From Alphaproteobacteria bacterium (GTDB lineage Bacteria > Pseudomonadota > Alphaproteobacteria > Micavibrionales > Micavibrionaceae), in assembly GCA_021208265.1 (NCBI GenBank), contig JAJOJU010000050.1, positions 1 through 44,178 on the forward strand: a stretch of 44,178 nucleotides of DNA. The letters are read 5' to 3'. Made by a program: the position numbers and the translations under genes. Below the pieces are notes generated by a model. The model made no database searches, had not been told where the DNA came from, and saw only the letters and a program-made list of their open reading frames with translations. Positions 17,397-26,652 of the stretch are shown in pieces. Numbering within the stretch: the first letter of the stretch is position 1; each line of letters opens with the position of its first letter.

Positions 17397-19802
17397 CTAT
17401 GCCGGTTCGGGATGTGTAAAAGCATACCCGGACACAGTACCTGCCACAGGCATTGTTTTCTGAAGCTTATAGCCTTTTTGACGGGCGTATTCCTCGATCT
17501 GCTCCACAATCTTTTTAATGCGGGCCGGCCCGGAAATTTTCTGAATATTCAGAAAATCAGCATGGGGTTCTACCAAGGCATCAAAAATCCGGCGCGTGCC
17601 GCCCAGATAATCAAACTCGTGATCTGACATCAATATAGGATCTAAATTCGTGTGCGTATCAAAGCCGGGGAACAGACCTTCACCAAACACCTGCACACGT
17701 GCGTTATGCAGAGCGGTAATGGCTTTTTCCACAACGGTGCCCTTACCACCCGGTACAATCACCGACACATCGGACAGTGCCGCAATCGGATGCTGACGTT
17801 GTAGAAGACGGTTCAATTCCAGAACATGCGCCTGACCGTTCATGAAAGTGGCATGGCGCCGATCCCGACCGGGTTTCAGTTTTTGCCCCAGCTCCTCAGC
17901 CATTTTGGCAACATTACCTTCCAGCGGCGATACATCGGCGGAGCGGATACCGATGCTCAGGGCTTTAGAGCCTTCCTTCACCGCACGGGTAAACCCATCC
18001 CAGAAGCCGCGCATGGCTGAACGCCCACCGCCGCCATGCACCACAGTGATGCCGCGTTTAGCCAGTTGATAGGCAATTTCCTCGGCATCCGTGTAGGCTT
18101 CATCGATAAAGGAACTGGCGCTGCCATAGAGGGAAACCACCATACCCAGATCCTGTCCTTCAAGATCCAACACCCGCATAAGTTCCTCTTCCGAACGAAT
18201 GAAATCATTCGCCGGGGTGGGCACGTTGTGCTTATAGAAATCACGACTCCAGCACTCCAGCCCCGCTTCCAGTTCTTCCTTGGTTTCAAAAACGTGATAA
18301 GCTTCAGTCTCAACATCCCCTGTCAGGCCCAGATTACAGAGATCCGGGTGCCATTTTCCGTATTTATCGAAATAGCTTTTCTCAACCATGTGCTGGCGGC
18401 CAAAGTGGTTGGGGGAACCCTGCTGCGTGGACATGGTGATCAGATAGGCAAAAATCAGATCGGTTTCCAGACGGCGTAGCAGGCGAATTTGTTCATCACT
18501 TACAGGGTTACCGTTTTTATCCTTCAAACCATGATTGGCCGGAATGGGGAATTTATCAGGGTCCTGGATAACAAACGCCTGCCCGCTATGAACCAACGCC
18601 TCCAGATCACGCAGCGTTTCGAACGGGCCGCGCGCTTTGGACAATTTCATACCGGATGGCAGATCAAGGCTGGCTTCCACCTTTTTATGGAGCGGCGTTG
18701 CCGTTAGCAAAGACGCGCTGGAAACAACAGTTCTGGGAACATATTCCGTTTTATTGATACCGTTCCAAGCCCGGCGCAAATCACCAATCACGCCTTTTTT
18801 AGGAATGCCCGTAAGCTCTGCAAACGCAGTCATAGCCAATCCCGGTGAAAACTGGTCAACAAAGAAGCGGTGTTTGGGGTGGAATTTCTTAAGCTTGGAG
18901 ATAATGATCCCTTCATCCGTTCCTTCCGGGACATCAACCAGCGTCGTAAAATTGATATCATCATACGTGAAGATACGGCCTGCCTTGGCTTCTGCTATAT
19001 CTTCTTCAATCAGGCAACGCAGTTTAAACGGCGCCCCTTCCGCTTTAATAATTATGCCTTCTTCAGGCAACGGCAAAAGCCCCGGAATAACCGGCGCGAC
19101 ACATAATGTTGTCTCCAGACGGATCCAATCATCGACATCCACGCCCTGAGCTTTTAAAGCTTCAATCGCTTTCTGGCGGTTATAAACATCATTGATAACA
19201 CCATAAACCGCACCACCGGTCTCTTTCACGCGTTCGGCAGGCGTACCGTGGTCAGGCTCAAGCACAACGCGCACTTGCGGGTTGGAGTGCGAAACCAGAT
19301 GACCATAAACCGGCCATTTCAAAACATCATCCATATACTGGCTGCGGTCATCGGAAATCGCGATAATGGCCCGCTCATCGGACACCCCCATGCGCTCCTT
19401 GATCCGGCGGATAAATTTCTTTTTCCCGGCTTCGTCCAGAGCGCTATATTCTGCCCGGAATGGGTCCAGAAAACTGATGGAAAGTTTACCGCGAGCGATG
19501 GAGGAACTGCCCGTTTCGGCTTCTTTGGAATCTTCACGTACTTTGGGAAATACCATCGGGGGGAGGAAAAGCGGGAAATCGTATCCGCCAATGTCGAGGG
19601 CTGTAAGATGTTCCTGATATTTGCGATCCACACCGGTAACAAGAACGCCGGATGTTACAGAAGGCCACTCGCTTTGGAACAGCTCAGGCAGTACGCCTGA
19701 CTCTTTAACCTTGCCGGATTTAATTTCATCCATGGTAAAAGGAGTAAGCTCGCCGCCAACGCGTCCGATCCATATCCTTCCATTATCATGTTCCTCAGCC
19801 AC
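17397..19802 (-). CDS. Large protein with C-terminal LOG-like Rossmann domain, 801 residues
   Basis: Only the C-terminal quarter is recognisable. Residues about 550-735 form a LOG/lysine-decarboxylase-like Rossmann domain with VSLYGSASSF, ITVVHGGGGRSAMRG, the Arg-bearing LELNRLLQRQ and the signature PGGKGTVVE (about 685). The Arg and Glu that LOG enzymes use for N-glycosidic cleavage of nucleotides appear kept. The first 550 residues match nothing I recognise; they look soluble, mixed alpha/beta, with no signal peptide. Many LOG enzymes are about 200 residues and E. coli PpnN about 450, so this is unusually large. The GTG start has GGAGAG nine bases upstream. It is divergent from a deaminase cluster across an AT-rich 187-bp gap. 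A nucleotide-hydrolase role is inferred; the substrate is unknown. Confidence 0.75.
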   Translation of the reverse strand: MAEEHDNGRIWIGRVGGELTPFTMDEIKSGKVKESGVLPELFQSEWPSVTSGVLVTGVDRKYQEHLTALDIGGYDFPLFLPPMVFPKVREDSKEAETGSSSIARGKLSISFLDPFRAEYSALDEAGKKKFIRRIKERMGVSDERAIIAISDDRSQYMDDVLKWPVYGHLVSHSNPQVRVVLEPDHGTPAERVKETGGAVYGVINDVYNRQKAIEALKAQGVDVDDWIRLETTLCVAPVIPGLLPLPEEGIIIKAEGAPFKLRCLIEEDIAEAKAGRIFTYDDINFTTLVDVPEGTDEGIIISKLKKFHPKHRFFVDQFSPGLAMTAFAELTGIPKKGVIGDLRRAWNGINKTEYVPRTVVSSASLLTATPLHKKVEASLDLPSGMKLSKARGPFETLRDLEALVHSGQAFVIQDPDKFPIPANHGLKDKNGNPVSDEQIRLLRRLETDLIFAYLITMSTQQGSPNHFGRQHMVEKSYFDKYGKWHPDLCNLGLTGDVETEAYHVFETKEELEAGLECWSRDFYKHNVPTPANDFIRSEEELMRVLDLEGQDLGMVVSLYGSASSFIDEAYTDAEEIAYQLAKRGITVVHGGGGRSAMRGFWDGFTRAVKEGSKALSIGIRSADVSPLEGNVAKMAEELGQKLKPGRDRRHATFMNGQAHVLELNRLLQRQHPIAALSDVSVIVPGGKGTVVEKAITALHNARVQVFGEGLFPGFDTHTNLDPILMSDHEFDYLGGTRRIFDALVEPHADFLNIQKISGPARIKKIVEQIEEYARQKGYKLQKTMPVAGTVSGYAFTHPEPA

Positions 19803-19989
19803 CGATTTTCTCTCCGTTCGAAGGGTTTCAGGGAAGCAATATGAGTTTTAACTAATAAGTTATGAAAAAGCAAGAACAATATTCATAATTTATTACACTT
19901 AATACCAGAAACCTCCATTGCTCTTTTCTTGATAAAACAGGACAATAGAAAAAAAACAATTCTATTTCTTTAGAAAAATCTGATACACA
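19803..19989. promoter_or_regulatory. AT-rich divergent promoter region
   Basis: 187 bases between the LOG-domain gene (-) and the deaminase (+), visibly richer in A and T than the surroundings. It must carry promoters in both directions. TTGATA at about 19929 is a possible plus-strand -35, but no convincing -10 accompanies it, so I assign no exact boxes. Confidence 0.4.
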
Positions 19990-20898
19990 ATGAACGCTTA
20001 TGTATTCAACATAATGCAAGCCACGGTCGATGTCGTCGGCAGCAGCCTTCACCCCACCAACAAGATAGCTGCGGGGCTATGGGGAAACGACCGAAACGGG
20101 CAGTCCTTTTCTATATATTCGACAAATATCTGGCCTTCAGCGATCAGTCAAAAGATTGGGCATGACCATAAAATCGGCAATGCCAGCGGCACGATTCATG
20201 CCGAAATCGCCTGCATCCTGAAAGCACCGCTAACCAACAAAGCGCAAATTTTCATTACCGATCCCCCCTGCCCTAATTGTGTAAAAGCGTTAGCAGAGGC
20301 CGGTATTCATAAAGTCTTTATCGACCATAAGGGTTTTGACAAGGATTTCGCCCAGCGCCGCGGTCATGAATTTGAGGCCCTATCATTACCCCTTTGCCGT
20401 GAGGCCGGTATTGGCGTTTATGAGGTGCGCCGTAAGGAAGAACGTCTAACATGCCTCCAAAAAGCGGGGCGGGGGCCTGCCGGTCTGCACGCAGAAGGCT
20501 GCCACATTATCGCGGAGGGAGAAGAGCTCCCCGAATCACTCAAAGATAAACCCTACGCCCAAATATTGGCGCGCGGTGAAAACGGCATTAACCTGATCGC
20601 CGCCAACGCCCTAACCTTCTTCAGTTTTGAAGGAGATACGGAACAAGGGAAATATACCCCCGTGCTGGAACCCCTGACCCGCATTCTGATGATCGCCAGA
20701 CGCGAAGGGCTGGATATCATGCCCGGTACGCTTCACAGCAGCCGCATCCCAACCTCCCGCGAACTGGTGAACATGGTGGGGGCGGGTATTTCCAGCCTTT
20801 CGGTGGGTGATATGAATTCGGCACGGGATATCTTTGGCCCCATTGCCCTAAAGCAATTGACGGAAAGCGAAATAATCACTGTTATAGTGGGGAAATAA
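19990..20898 (+). CDS. Zinc-dependent deaminase-superfamily protein with unknown C-terminal domain
   Basis: 302 residues. The N-terminal half (about 9-130) has the zinc motifs of the cytidine deaminase superfamily: H70-A-E72 in GTIHAEIACI (His ligand, catalytic Glu) and P93-C94-x-x-C97 in DPPCPNC, followed by AEAGIHKVFID. A possible second domain follows from about 165 to the end, with LARGENGINLIAANALTFF and RIPTSRELVNMVGAGISSL, which I do not recognise. The substrate could be a nucleobase, nucleotide or tRNA base. The start at 19990 lacks a strong ribosome site; ATG 20014 (MQATVDVVG) is an alternative. It heads a plus-strand cluster of four genes. Comparison with Bdellovibrio-type deaminase families would be informative, but membership cannot be established by eye. 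Confidence 0.75.
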   Translation: MNAYVFNIMQATVDVVGSSLHPTNKIAAGLWGNDRNGQSFSIYSTNIWPSAISQKIGHDHKIGNASGTIHAEIACILKAPLTNKAQIFITDPPCPNCVKALAEAGIHKVFIDHKGFDKDFAQRRGHEFEALSLPLCREAGIGVYEVRRKEERLTCLQKAGRGPAGLHAEGCHIIAEGEELPESLKDKPYAQILARGENGINLIAANALTFFSFEGDTEQGKYTPVLEPLTRILMIARREGLDIMPGTLHSSRIPTSRELVNMVGAGISSLSVGDMNSARDIFGPIALKQLTESEIITVIVGK

Positions 20899-20926
20899 CT
20901 TACAGGATAAATTACAGGAGCCTGAC

Positions 20927-21268
20927 ATGCCTTTAGAAGAACGCTATATCACTTTCGACCTGCCGGAGATTTATCAATCCGTGCAGATGCGCTGCATCCG
21001 CGAGGAGCTTGAGATGCCGCCGAAAGGAACCCCCTTAAAGCTGGAGATGGATGGCGATGACACATCCGATCATGCTCCTATTTTCCTGCATCTTAAAACC
21101 GAATCCGGCACGGAAAAAATTGAATATGAACGCACATTTTTTGCACTCGGTCTTGTTTTCTTCTGTCAAGGCAGCGGTATTCCCCTTCCTGCCAAGGGCA
21201 AGAAAACGCTGAAAATCCTTGAGGACAAGATCATTATGAAGATCGACCTCCTCAGCAACGCCAAATAA
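20927..21268 (+). CDS. Hypothetical protein, 113 residues, between two deaminases
   Basis: Unrecognised soluble protein with alternating short beta-like and charged stretches (ERYITFDLPEIYQSVQMRC, LKLEMDGDDTSDHAPIFLHL, KIIMKIDLLSNAK). It has no membrane segment. A strong AGGAG site six bases before the ATG and short spacings (28 bases upstream, 13 downstream) place it in the same operon as the two deaminases. It may be an accessory subunit; that is a guess from position. Confidence 0.65.
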   Translation: MPLEERYITFDLPEIYQSVQMRCIREELEMPPKGTPLKLEMDGDDTSDHAPIFLHLKTESGTEKIEYERTFFALGLVFFCQGSGIPLPAKGKKTLKILEDKIIMKIDLLSNAK

Positions 21269-21281
21269 AGCATTTCCGACC

Positions 21282-21860
21282 ATGAAACCTGCTCCGCTAT
21301 TCACCGCCGATACGCCGGTGACAGACAGTGTGCTGGATGTTATCGCCCGTACGCCGACAGCCAGCCTTGCCAGTATCGCGGCACCCGCATTTTTCCAAAA
21401 GCTGAACGATGCGCAGTTCATGCGCATCGCCGTGCTTCTGGCTCTGAAGGGGTATGAGGAAGGCGGGTGCCCCATCGGCGGTGTGGTGGTAGACAACGTC
21501 AGCAAGCTGATTCTGGGCAAAGGACACAACACACTGGTGCAGGAAAATCACCCCTATAATCACGGGGAAACTTCAGCCATCCGCGATGCGGGCCGGGTGG
21601 ATTTCAGCAAGACAACGATCTTCACCACCCTTAGCCCCTGCGATGTGTGCGCCACACTGATCTATATGCGCGGTTTTGCCCGCGTTGTGGTGGGGGATGT
21701 TACCTCCGCCGGGGGTAATGAAGAGATGATTGCCGCAAAAGGCGTGAAGGTTGAGATTCTGGAAGATGCGGAAGGAATCGCTCTCTACCAGAAATACCGA
21801 TCCGAAAAACCCGACCAGGATATTGAAGACTGGAAGGGGTTGGCGGCCCTGAAAAACTAG
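21282..21860 (+). CDS. Cytosine deaminase-like enzyme (yeast Fcy1 type)
   Basis: 192 residues with an N-terminal extension of about 40. Zinc motifs are H94-G-E96 in NHGETSAIRDAGR and P119-C120-x-x-C123 in TTLSPCDVCATLIYM, followed by RVVVGD. The preceding EGGCPIGGVVVD, the NHGE context, TTLSPCD and the acidic C-terminus with ...IEDWKG resemble fungal cytosine deaminase Fcy1 more than tRNA adenosine deaminase TadA or riboflavin RibD. The expected reaction is cytosine to uracil plus ammonia. It lies in one operon with another zinc deaminase, facing a LOG-type nucleotide hydrolase gene that could supply free bases. The fold is clear; substrate specificity is inferred from the motif context. Confidence 0.8.
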   Translation: MKPAPLFTADTPVTDSVLDVIARTPTASLASIAAPAFFQKLNDAQFMRIAVLLALKGYEEGGCPIGGVVVDNVSKLILGKGHNTLVQENHPYNHGETSAIRDAGRVDFSKTTIFTTLSPCDVCATLIYMRGFARVVVGDVTSAGGNEEMIAAKGVKVEILEDAEGIALYQKYRSEKPDQDIEDWKGLAALKN

Positions 21861-21926
21861 GCTTTTCCTCCATTAACGTCTTGTTAATTATTGCTTCCTA
21901 AGGTCTCCCTAACCAAGGAGAACTTA

Positions 21927-22958
21927 ATGACTAATGTAACCACTACAGTACCAGTACAACTATCACCCCCTAATGCATCCCCCCCTCAAATTACGTCCCT
22001 CTGGCGGGATATAGCCAGGCGCCCCAGGCGTTATTTAAATGATCTCAGGCGCTGTTCGCCCCTCTTCTTCGGATTCGGCAATACAGCATTTACAGGAACC
22101 ACCGGCGTTGTCGGTGGTTTTTCTTTGGGCGCGATTCCAGCCGTGGCCATTCAGGGGGGATTGTCCGTATTACTTGCCGGGCAACAGATCCATGCCACCT
22201 ATAAGGGCAAGGATTATAACGCTCCCATGCTTACGCTCGGGATTGCCAACCTGACGACAGCCGGGGCGATGATGATCGCCGGAATCACATCCGGCACCCT
22301 GCTGGGGCTGGGGTTGGCGGCTTTTTCATCACTCGCCTTTGCCACATGGGGTATCGGCCACCTTTATCTCAATCGCTTCGTTAAGCGGGTTGAAAAAATC
22401 CAGAAGCAGAGCAGAAAAAAGGGATACACGCCGGAGCAGATACAAAAAGAGCTGGATAAAGACCCCGCTCTGAAAAGTATGCTGGCTAAATTTCAAATCT
22501 GCTATGGCGTTGCCGATATGGAGGCCATTCTGAATGCCGCCGCCTATGGCAAGGATTTACAAGCCGTGGTCGCAAATGTGGGGCAATCCCTAATGAGTTG
22601 GGAATCCCTTGCGCCTCTGTTCTTTGTTTCGGTAGGGCTGAGTAAATCTTTCTCGGAAGCTGCCTCACGAAAAATTGAGGCCTATACCCCGCGTTTCCTA
22701 AAACGGTTTACCCAAACCCCCAATGCCGCTTACAGCACAGCTTACGGCCTGACAGGTGCTGGAATTGCTTTAAAAGCCGCCTTCGCCATGGCAACGGGCA
22801 ACAAGCTGGCCCTCACCACAACATTAGCGGCAAAACTGGCAGCCTATAGCAGCTGGACGCACGCCTATATCGCGCTGGACGAAGAAAAGCCGGCACCAGA
22901 GAGCGCTGAGGAATTTGCCAAGAAAAATGGATACGGTATATCACCCGCTATGACTTAG
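21927..22958 (+). CDS. Multi-pass membrane protein of unknown function, 343 residues
   Basis: An excellent ribosome site (AAGGAG, seven bases from ATG 21927) fixes the start; the frame is open upstream to 21891 without one. A proline-rich N-terminus and a basic stretch ([12 protein letters not shown]) are followed by about six hydrophobic segments. Three or four are Gly/Ala/Thr-rich near the N-terminus ([38 protein letters not shown]), then comes a cytoplasmic helical loop ([20 protein letters not shown]) and two or three more. I do not recognise it. It ends four bases inside the convergent sucB stop. It is the last gene of the plus-strand deaminase cluster, but the 66-base gap allows an independent promoter. 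It could be a base or nucleoside transporter; there is no direct evidence. Confidence 0.6.
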   Translation: MTNVTTTVPVQLSPPNASPPQITSLWRDIARRPRRYLNDLRRCSPLFFGFGNTAFTGTTGVVGGFSLGAIPAVAIQGGLSVLLAGQQIHATYKGKDYNAPMLTLGIANLTTAGAMMIAGITSGTLLGLGLAAFSSLAFATWGIGHLYLNRFVKRVEKIQKQSRKKGYTPEQIQKELDKDPALKSMLAKFQICYGVADMEAILNAAAYGKDLQAVVANVGQSLMSWESLAPLFFVSVGLSKSFSEAASRKIEAYTPRFLKRFTQTPNAAYSTAYGLTGAGIALKAAFAMATGNKLALTTTLAAKLAAYSSWTHAYIALDEEKPAPESAEEFAKKNGYGISPAMT

Positions 22959-24181
22959 ACATCCAGCAACAAACGCTGCGGGTCTTCGATTGCTTCCTTG
23001 ATCCGCACCAGCGTGCTTACCGCCTCACGACCATCGATAATCCGGTGGTCGTAGGAGAGCGCCAGATACATCATCGGGCGCGCCTGAATGGAACCGTCCT
23101 TCATGACCATCGGGCGCTCCTGAATTTTGTGCATCCCCAGAATGGCAGATTGCGGAGCGTTCAGGATAGGCGTTGAAAGCAGAGACCCAAATACGCCACC
23201 ATTGGTAATGGTGAACGTGCCGCCCTGCATTTCATCCATGGACAGCTTGCCATCACGCGCCTTCGCACCCAGCTCGCCAATCTTGGCTTCAATGCCCGCC
23301 ATACTCATATGATCGGCATCACGCAGCACAGGCACGATCAAACCTTGCGGGGTCGAAACCGCCACACCGATATCGTAGTAGTTTTTGTAGATGATCTCAT
23401 CGCCGGAAATTTCGGCATTCACCGCCGGGAACTCTTTCAACGCCTGAATAGCCGCTTTCACGAAGAACGACATAAAGCCCAGTTTCACGCCGTGTTTCTT
23501 TTCGAATACGTCTTTGTATTCCTTGCGCAGCTCCATCACCGGGCCCATATCAACCTCGTTAAACGTGGTCAGCATGGCGGCTGTGTTCTGAGCTTCCTTC
23601 AAACGCTTGGCAATCACCTGGCGCAGCTTGCTCATTTTCACTTTTTCTTCGCGCGGACCGACAGCACGGGCCGGAGCCGGAGCAGACGGCGCGCTGGATA
23701 CTGCCGGAGCTGATACCGGCTTGGATGACAGGTAATTCTGCACGTCCTCTTTCGTCAGGCGGCCATCCTTACCGGAAGCCGGGACCTGAGAGGCATCAAT
23801 ATTATTATCCGCCAGCATCTTGCGTACGGCGGGGGAAAGCTTGGGTTCATCAACAGAAGCTGCCACTTTCGGTGCTTCCGCGGCCTTGGCTGGCGCGCTT
23901 TCCGCTTTGGGGGCTTCGGCTTTCTTGCCGCTGTCATTGGCAACTGCGCCCGCTTTCAATTCACCGAGCAGAGCGCCCACAGCAACACTTTCGCCTTCAC
24001 CCACGATGATTTTAGAAACAACGCCCGATTCCGGCGCGTTTACTTCCAGCGTCACCTTATCGGTTTCCAGCTCAACCAGAGGCTCATCAGCCTTCACGGC
24101 CTCCCCCTCCTGCTTCAGCCAGCGGGCTACGGTAGCCTCGGAAACGGATTCACCCAATGTAGGGACAACGATTTTTGCCAT
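22955..24181 (-). CDS. sucB: Dihydrolipoyl succinyltransferase, E2 of 2-oxoglutarate dehydrogenase
   Basis: 408 residues in three parts. A lipoyl domain (1-76) carries lipoylated K42 in [10 protein letters not shown] peripheral subunit-binding domain ([18 protein letters not shown] ... [11 protein letters not shown]) sits between Ala/Pro-rich linkers. The catalytic acyltransferase domain ends with [15 protein letters not shown], which holds the catalytic His and Asp. [22 protein letters not shown] is typical of E2o rather than the pyruvate enzyme. One lipoyl domain is normal for SucB. It is preceded on the same strand by thiL with a 113-base gap that shows no terminator. No frameshift. Confidence 0.95.
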   Translation of the reverse strand: MAKIVVPTLGESVSEATVARWLKQEGEAVKADEPLVELETDKVTLEVNAPESGVVSKIIVGEGESVAVGALLGELKAGAVANDSGKKAEAPKAESAPAKAAEAPKVAASVDEPKLSPAVRKMLADNNIDASQVPASGKDGRLTKEDVQNYLSSKPVSAPAVSSAPSAPAPARAVGPREEKVKMSKLRQVIAKRLKEAQNTAAMLTTFNEVDMGPVMELRKEYKDVFEKKHGVKLGFMSFFVKAAIQALKEFPAVNAEISGDEIIYKNYYDIGVAVSTPQGLIVPVLRDADHMSMAGIEAKIGELGAKARDGKLSMDEMQGGTFTITNGGVFGSLLSTPILNAPQSAILGMHKIQERPMVMKDGSIQARPMMYLALSYDHRIIDGREAVSTLVRIKEAIEDPQRLLLDV

Positions 24182-24294
24182 TTTATGTCGCTCTCTATTT
24201 TTCAGATTCTGCTATTATAATTTCGCTTTCATGTGCGAACGTGAAGTTTCTTAAAACTTACGCCCCAAGTGGCGGAAAGACAAGAGGCTATCCG

Positions 24295-25220
24295 CTATTC
24301 AAAGTGATTCCATCCCGTTTTTTTCAAGGGGTAATCCTGCCCGTCTTTGATAACGCTTACATGGGCCGAGCCTTCCTGAAATTCGCCGATAATCCGAAAG
24401 GCCGGGTCCCTGCCCAAAAACCCCATCATGGCGGAAGGTGGCACCGCCATTAAAAGCCGGTAATCATCGCCGCCGCTTAAAACATCTTCCGGCGTGATAT
24501 GCCCCGCCGTCAACCAGCCCTGAACGCCGGATGAGAGGGGTATATCTTCCCATCGCAACTTAGCTGACACGCCGGATTGCTTACAAATATGCCCTAAATC
24601 CTGCACCAGCCCATCGGAGATATCGATCACGGCGCGGACGGGGAGAGCATCATACAGTCGCACATCCGGGGTCATGTAAGCAGCGCTTAAGTCAGGCGCC
24701 TCTATCCCTTCACGCAAGGCCTTGAGGCCGCAAACGGCATCGCCCACCGCCCCCGTTACCCCAATCAGATCCCCGGCCTTCGCGCCGGAACGCGTGTAAG
24801 CCCTCCCCTTTTCCACCAACCCGAACGCGGTAATCACGATGGAGAGCGGCCCCGGCGTGGAACTGACATCCCCGCCCGATAAAAACAAACCGTAGCGTTT
24901 TTGATCATCCATCAACCCTACGATAAACCCATCCAGCCAAGCTTCATCAGCCTTTGGCAGTAACAGGCACATCTGGTAGCAATAGGGCTTTGCGCCCATG
25001 GCGTTGAGGTCTGATATATTCCGCCGCAGGGCTTTTTGCGCGATTGTGCCGGGCGCTGATCAGCCAAAAAATGCACACCCATCGTGGCGCAGTCGGATGT
25101 CACGACCAGCTCATATCCTTCCGGCACGTTCAAGCATGCCGCATCATTGGCAAACCCTGCGGCTTCCGGTTTGCCCAGCGCCAGCGGTTTCAGCTTTTCA
25201 ATGATATCAAATTCTTTCAT
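24295..25220 (-). CDS. thiL: Thiamine-monophosphate kinase (ThiL), one apparent frameshift
   Basis: Phosphorylates thiamine monophosphate to thiamine diphosphate, the E1 cofactor. The N-terminus reads FDIIEKLKPLALGKPEAAGFANDAACL and LVVTSDCATMGVHFL. A base seems lost near 25046. With it restored, the sequence runs DQRPAQ, QKALRRNISDLNAMGAKP, and continues to LFLSGGDVSSTPGPLSIVI, GDLIGVTGAVGDA and DISDGLVQDLGHI, with SGGDDYRLL near the C-terminus. Restored length is about 308 residues. The start overlaps the thiD stop (TAATG). Position between sucA and sucB is discussed in the findings. Confidence 0.9.
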
Positions 25221-26015
25221 TAATTCTTCCAGAGGGCGTGAAAATGATGCACCGGCCCAGCCCCGCCGCCGACATCCAGCAAGTCGGATGCGCTCAAGGC
25301 GCCCGTAATATACGCCTTCGCCTCCCCCACCGCGTCCGGCATATCGTGCCCCCGCGCCAGAAAACAGGCGATAGCAGCCGAAAGCGTACAGCCCGTGCCG
25401 TGGTTATTCTTGGTATCGATCCGCGCCGCTTCGTAATCATAAAACGATCCGTAAGCCATCAGGACATCACGGCTGGCGTCCCCCGCCCCGTGACCACCCT
25501 TGACCAGAACGCATTCATTCCCGGTATCGTGCAGCGCACGGGCCAGTGTTTCCGGATCGTCTGACGGATGCCCACCCAGCAGCGCCTGCGCTTCGGGGAT
25601 ATTCGGGGTAATCAGGCTGGCGAGTGGGATCAGCTTTTCCTGCAGCGCCGTCATGGCCTTGGGTGATAACAAACTATCACCGCTTTGTGCAATCATCACC
25701 GGGTCCAGCACCACATGCGGCGGTTTATGATGCTGCAAAATCTCGACAATCACGCCGATGCTATCATCCGTGCCCGCCATACCGATTTTCACGGCCCCCC
25801 ACATTGATGTCGACGAAAATCTCCTGCAGCTGGGAATATAAAAATTCAGGCGGTACAGCATGAACAGCCGCCACGCCTTTGGTATTCTGGGCCGTCAGCG
25901 CGGTCAATGCCGCCATACCGTAACAACCCAGCGCTGAAAAGGTTTTAAGATCGGCCTGAATCCCGGCTCCGCCGGAAGGGTCTGAGCCTGCGATGGAAAG
26001 AACATTGGGAATCAT
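25220..26015 (-). CDS. thiD: Hydroxymethylpyrimidine (phosphate) kinase (ThiD), one apparent frameshift
   Basis: Ribokinase-fold enzyme that makes HMP diphosphate for thiamine synthesis. The start [20 protein letters not shown] at 26015 is the family start; sequence upstream in frame belongs to the thiE region. [16 protein letters not shown] follows. A G6 run (plus-strand C 25795-25800) has one base too many; with G5 the sequence reads [14 protein letters not shown] and continues to [35 protein letters not shown] and the phosphotransfer motif [14 protein letters not shown]. Restored length is about 264 residues. It starts 16 bases after thiE and overlaps the thiL start. Confidence 0.9.
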
Positions 26016-26031
26016 AACTATTTTTGTACTG

Positions 26032-26652
26032 TTAAAAAATGAGCGCACGGCAAGCGAAAACATCATCCGCCGCGCCGATGGCCCGCATAACAGCGATGCC
26101 GTCAGCCCCGGCCTCACGCACGGCCCCGGCATTATCAGCCGTAATACCGCCAATGCCCACCACAGGTACGGGCGATAAACTGACCAGTTCCGCAAAACGC
26201 TGCGGCCCCAGCACGGGTTTCCCTTTATCCGTCAGTGTCGGATAAACCGGCCCGGTGCCGATATAATCAACGATAGCCGGATCAATGGCAGAGATGTGAT
26301 CTTCCGTAAACGCAGTCAAGCCCAGTATGGCATCCGGCCCCAGCAAGCCCCGCGCTTCCGCCGGGATGGTATCCCCCTGCCCGATATGCGCACCGTTAGC
26401 ACCGATTTCGGCGGCAATATCCACGTAGTCGTTGATTAGAAGCGGTACGCCCGTTCCCGCCAGCGCAGTTTTCATACGCCGTGCCGTTTCCCAAACATGT
26501 TCTTTGGAGCTGATTTTATCGCGGTACTGGATCAGCGTTACACCTGCTTCCGCTGCCGTCCGCGCTATCGCCACCACATCCCGGCTCGCGCAACAAGCCG
26601 GGTCGGCGATGAAGTAGAGAGAGAGATCGAAGCTTTTAGGAAAGAGCTTCAT
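26032..26652 (-). CDS. thiE: Thiamine-phosphate synthase (ThiE)
   Basis: TIM-barrel enzyme that joins HMP diphosphate and thiazole phosphate to thiamine monophosphate, 206 residues. Visible motifs: VTLIQYRDK (usually LIQ.RDK), [37 protein letters not shown] and [15 protein letters not shown] with the phosphate-binding GIGGI. Its ATG lies 17 bases inside the 3' end of sucA on the same strand, so it is transcribed and probably translated together with sucA. The downstream order thiD-thiL completes three steps towards thiamine diphosphate. Confidence 0.93.
   Translation of the reverse strand: MKLFPKSFDLSLYFIADPACCASRDVVAIARTAAEAGVTLIQYRDKISSKEHVWETARRMKTALAGTGVPLLINDYVDIAAEIGANGAHIGQGDTIPAEARGLLGPDAILGLTAFTEDHISAIDPAIVDYIGTGPVYPTLTDKGKPVLGPQRFAELVSLSPVPVVGIGGITADNAGAVREAGADGIAVMRAIGAADDVFACRALIF

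Noticed and set aside
17397-22958. Genomic island acquired by integration
   Set aside because: No tRNA, integrase, transposase or flanking direct repeat is visible at either edge. xerC at 14514 is the chromosomal housekeeping recombinase in its usual place.
24182-24294. TPP riboswitch near the thi genes
   Set aside because: No THI-box core was found in the gaps before sucB, thiE or sucA on the coding strand.
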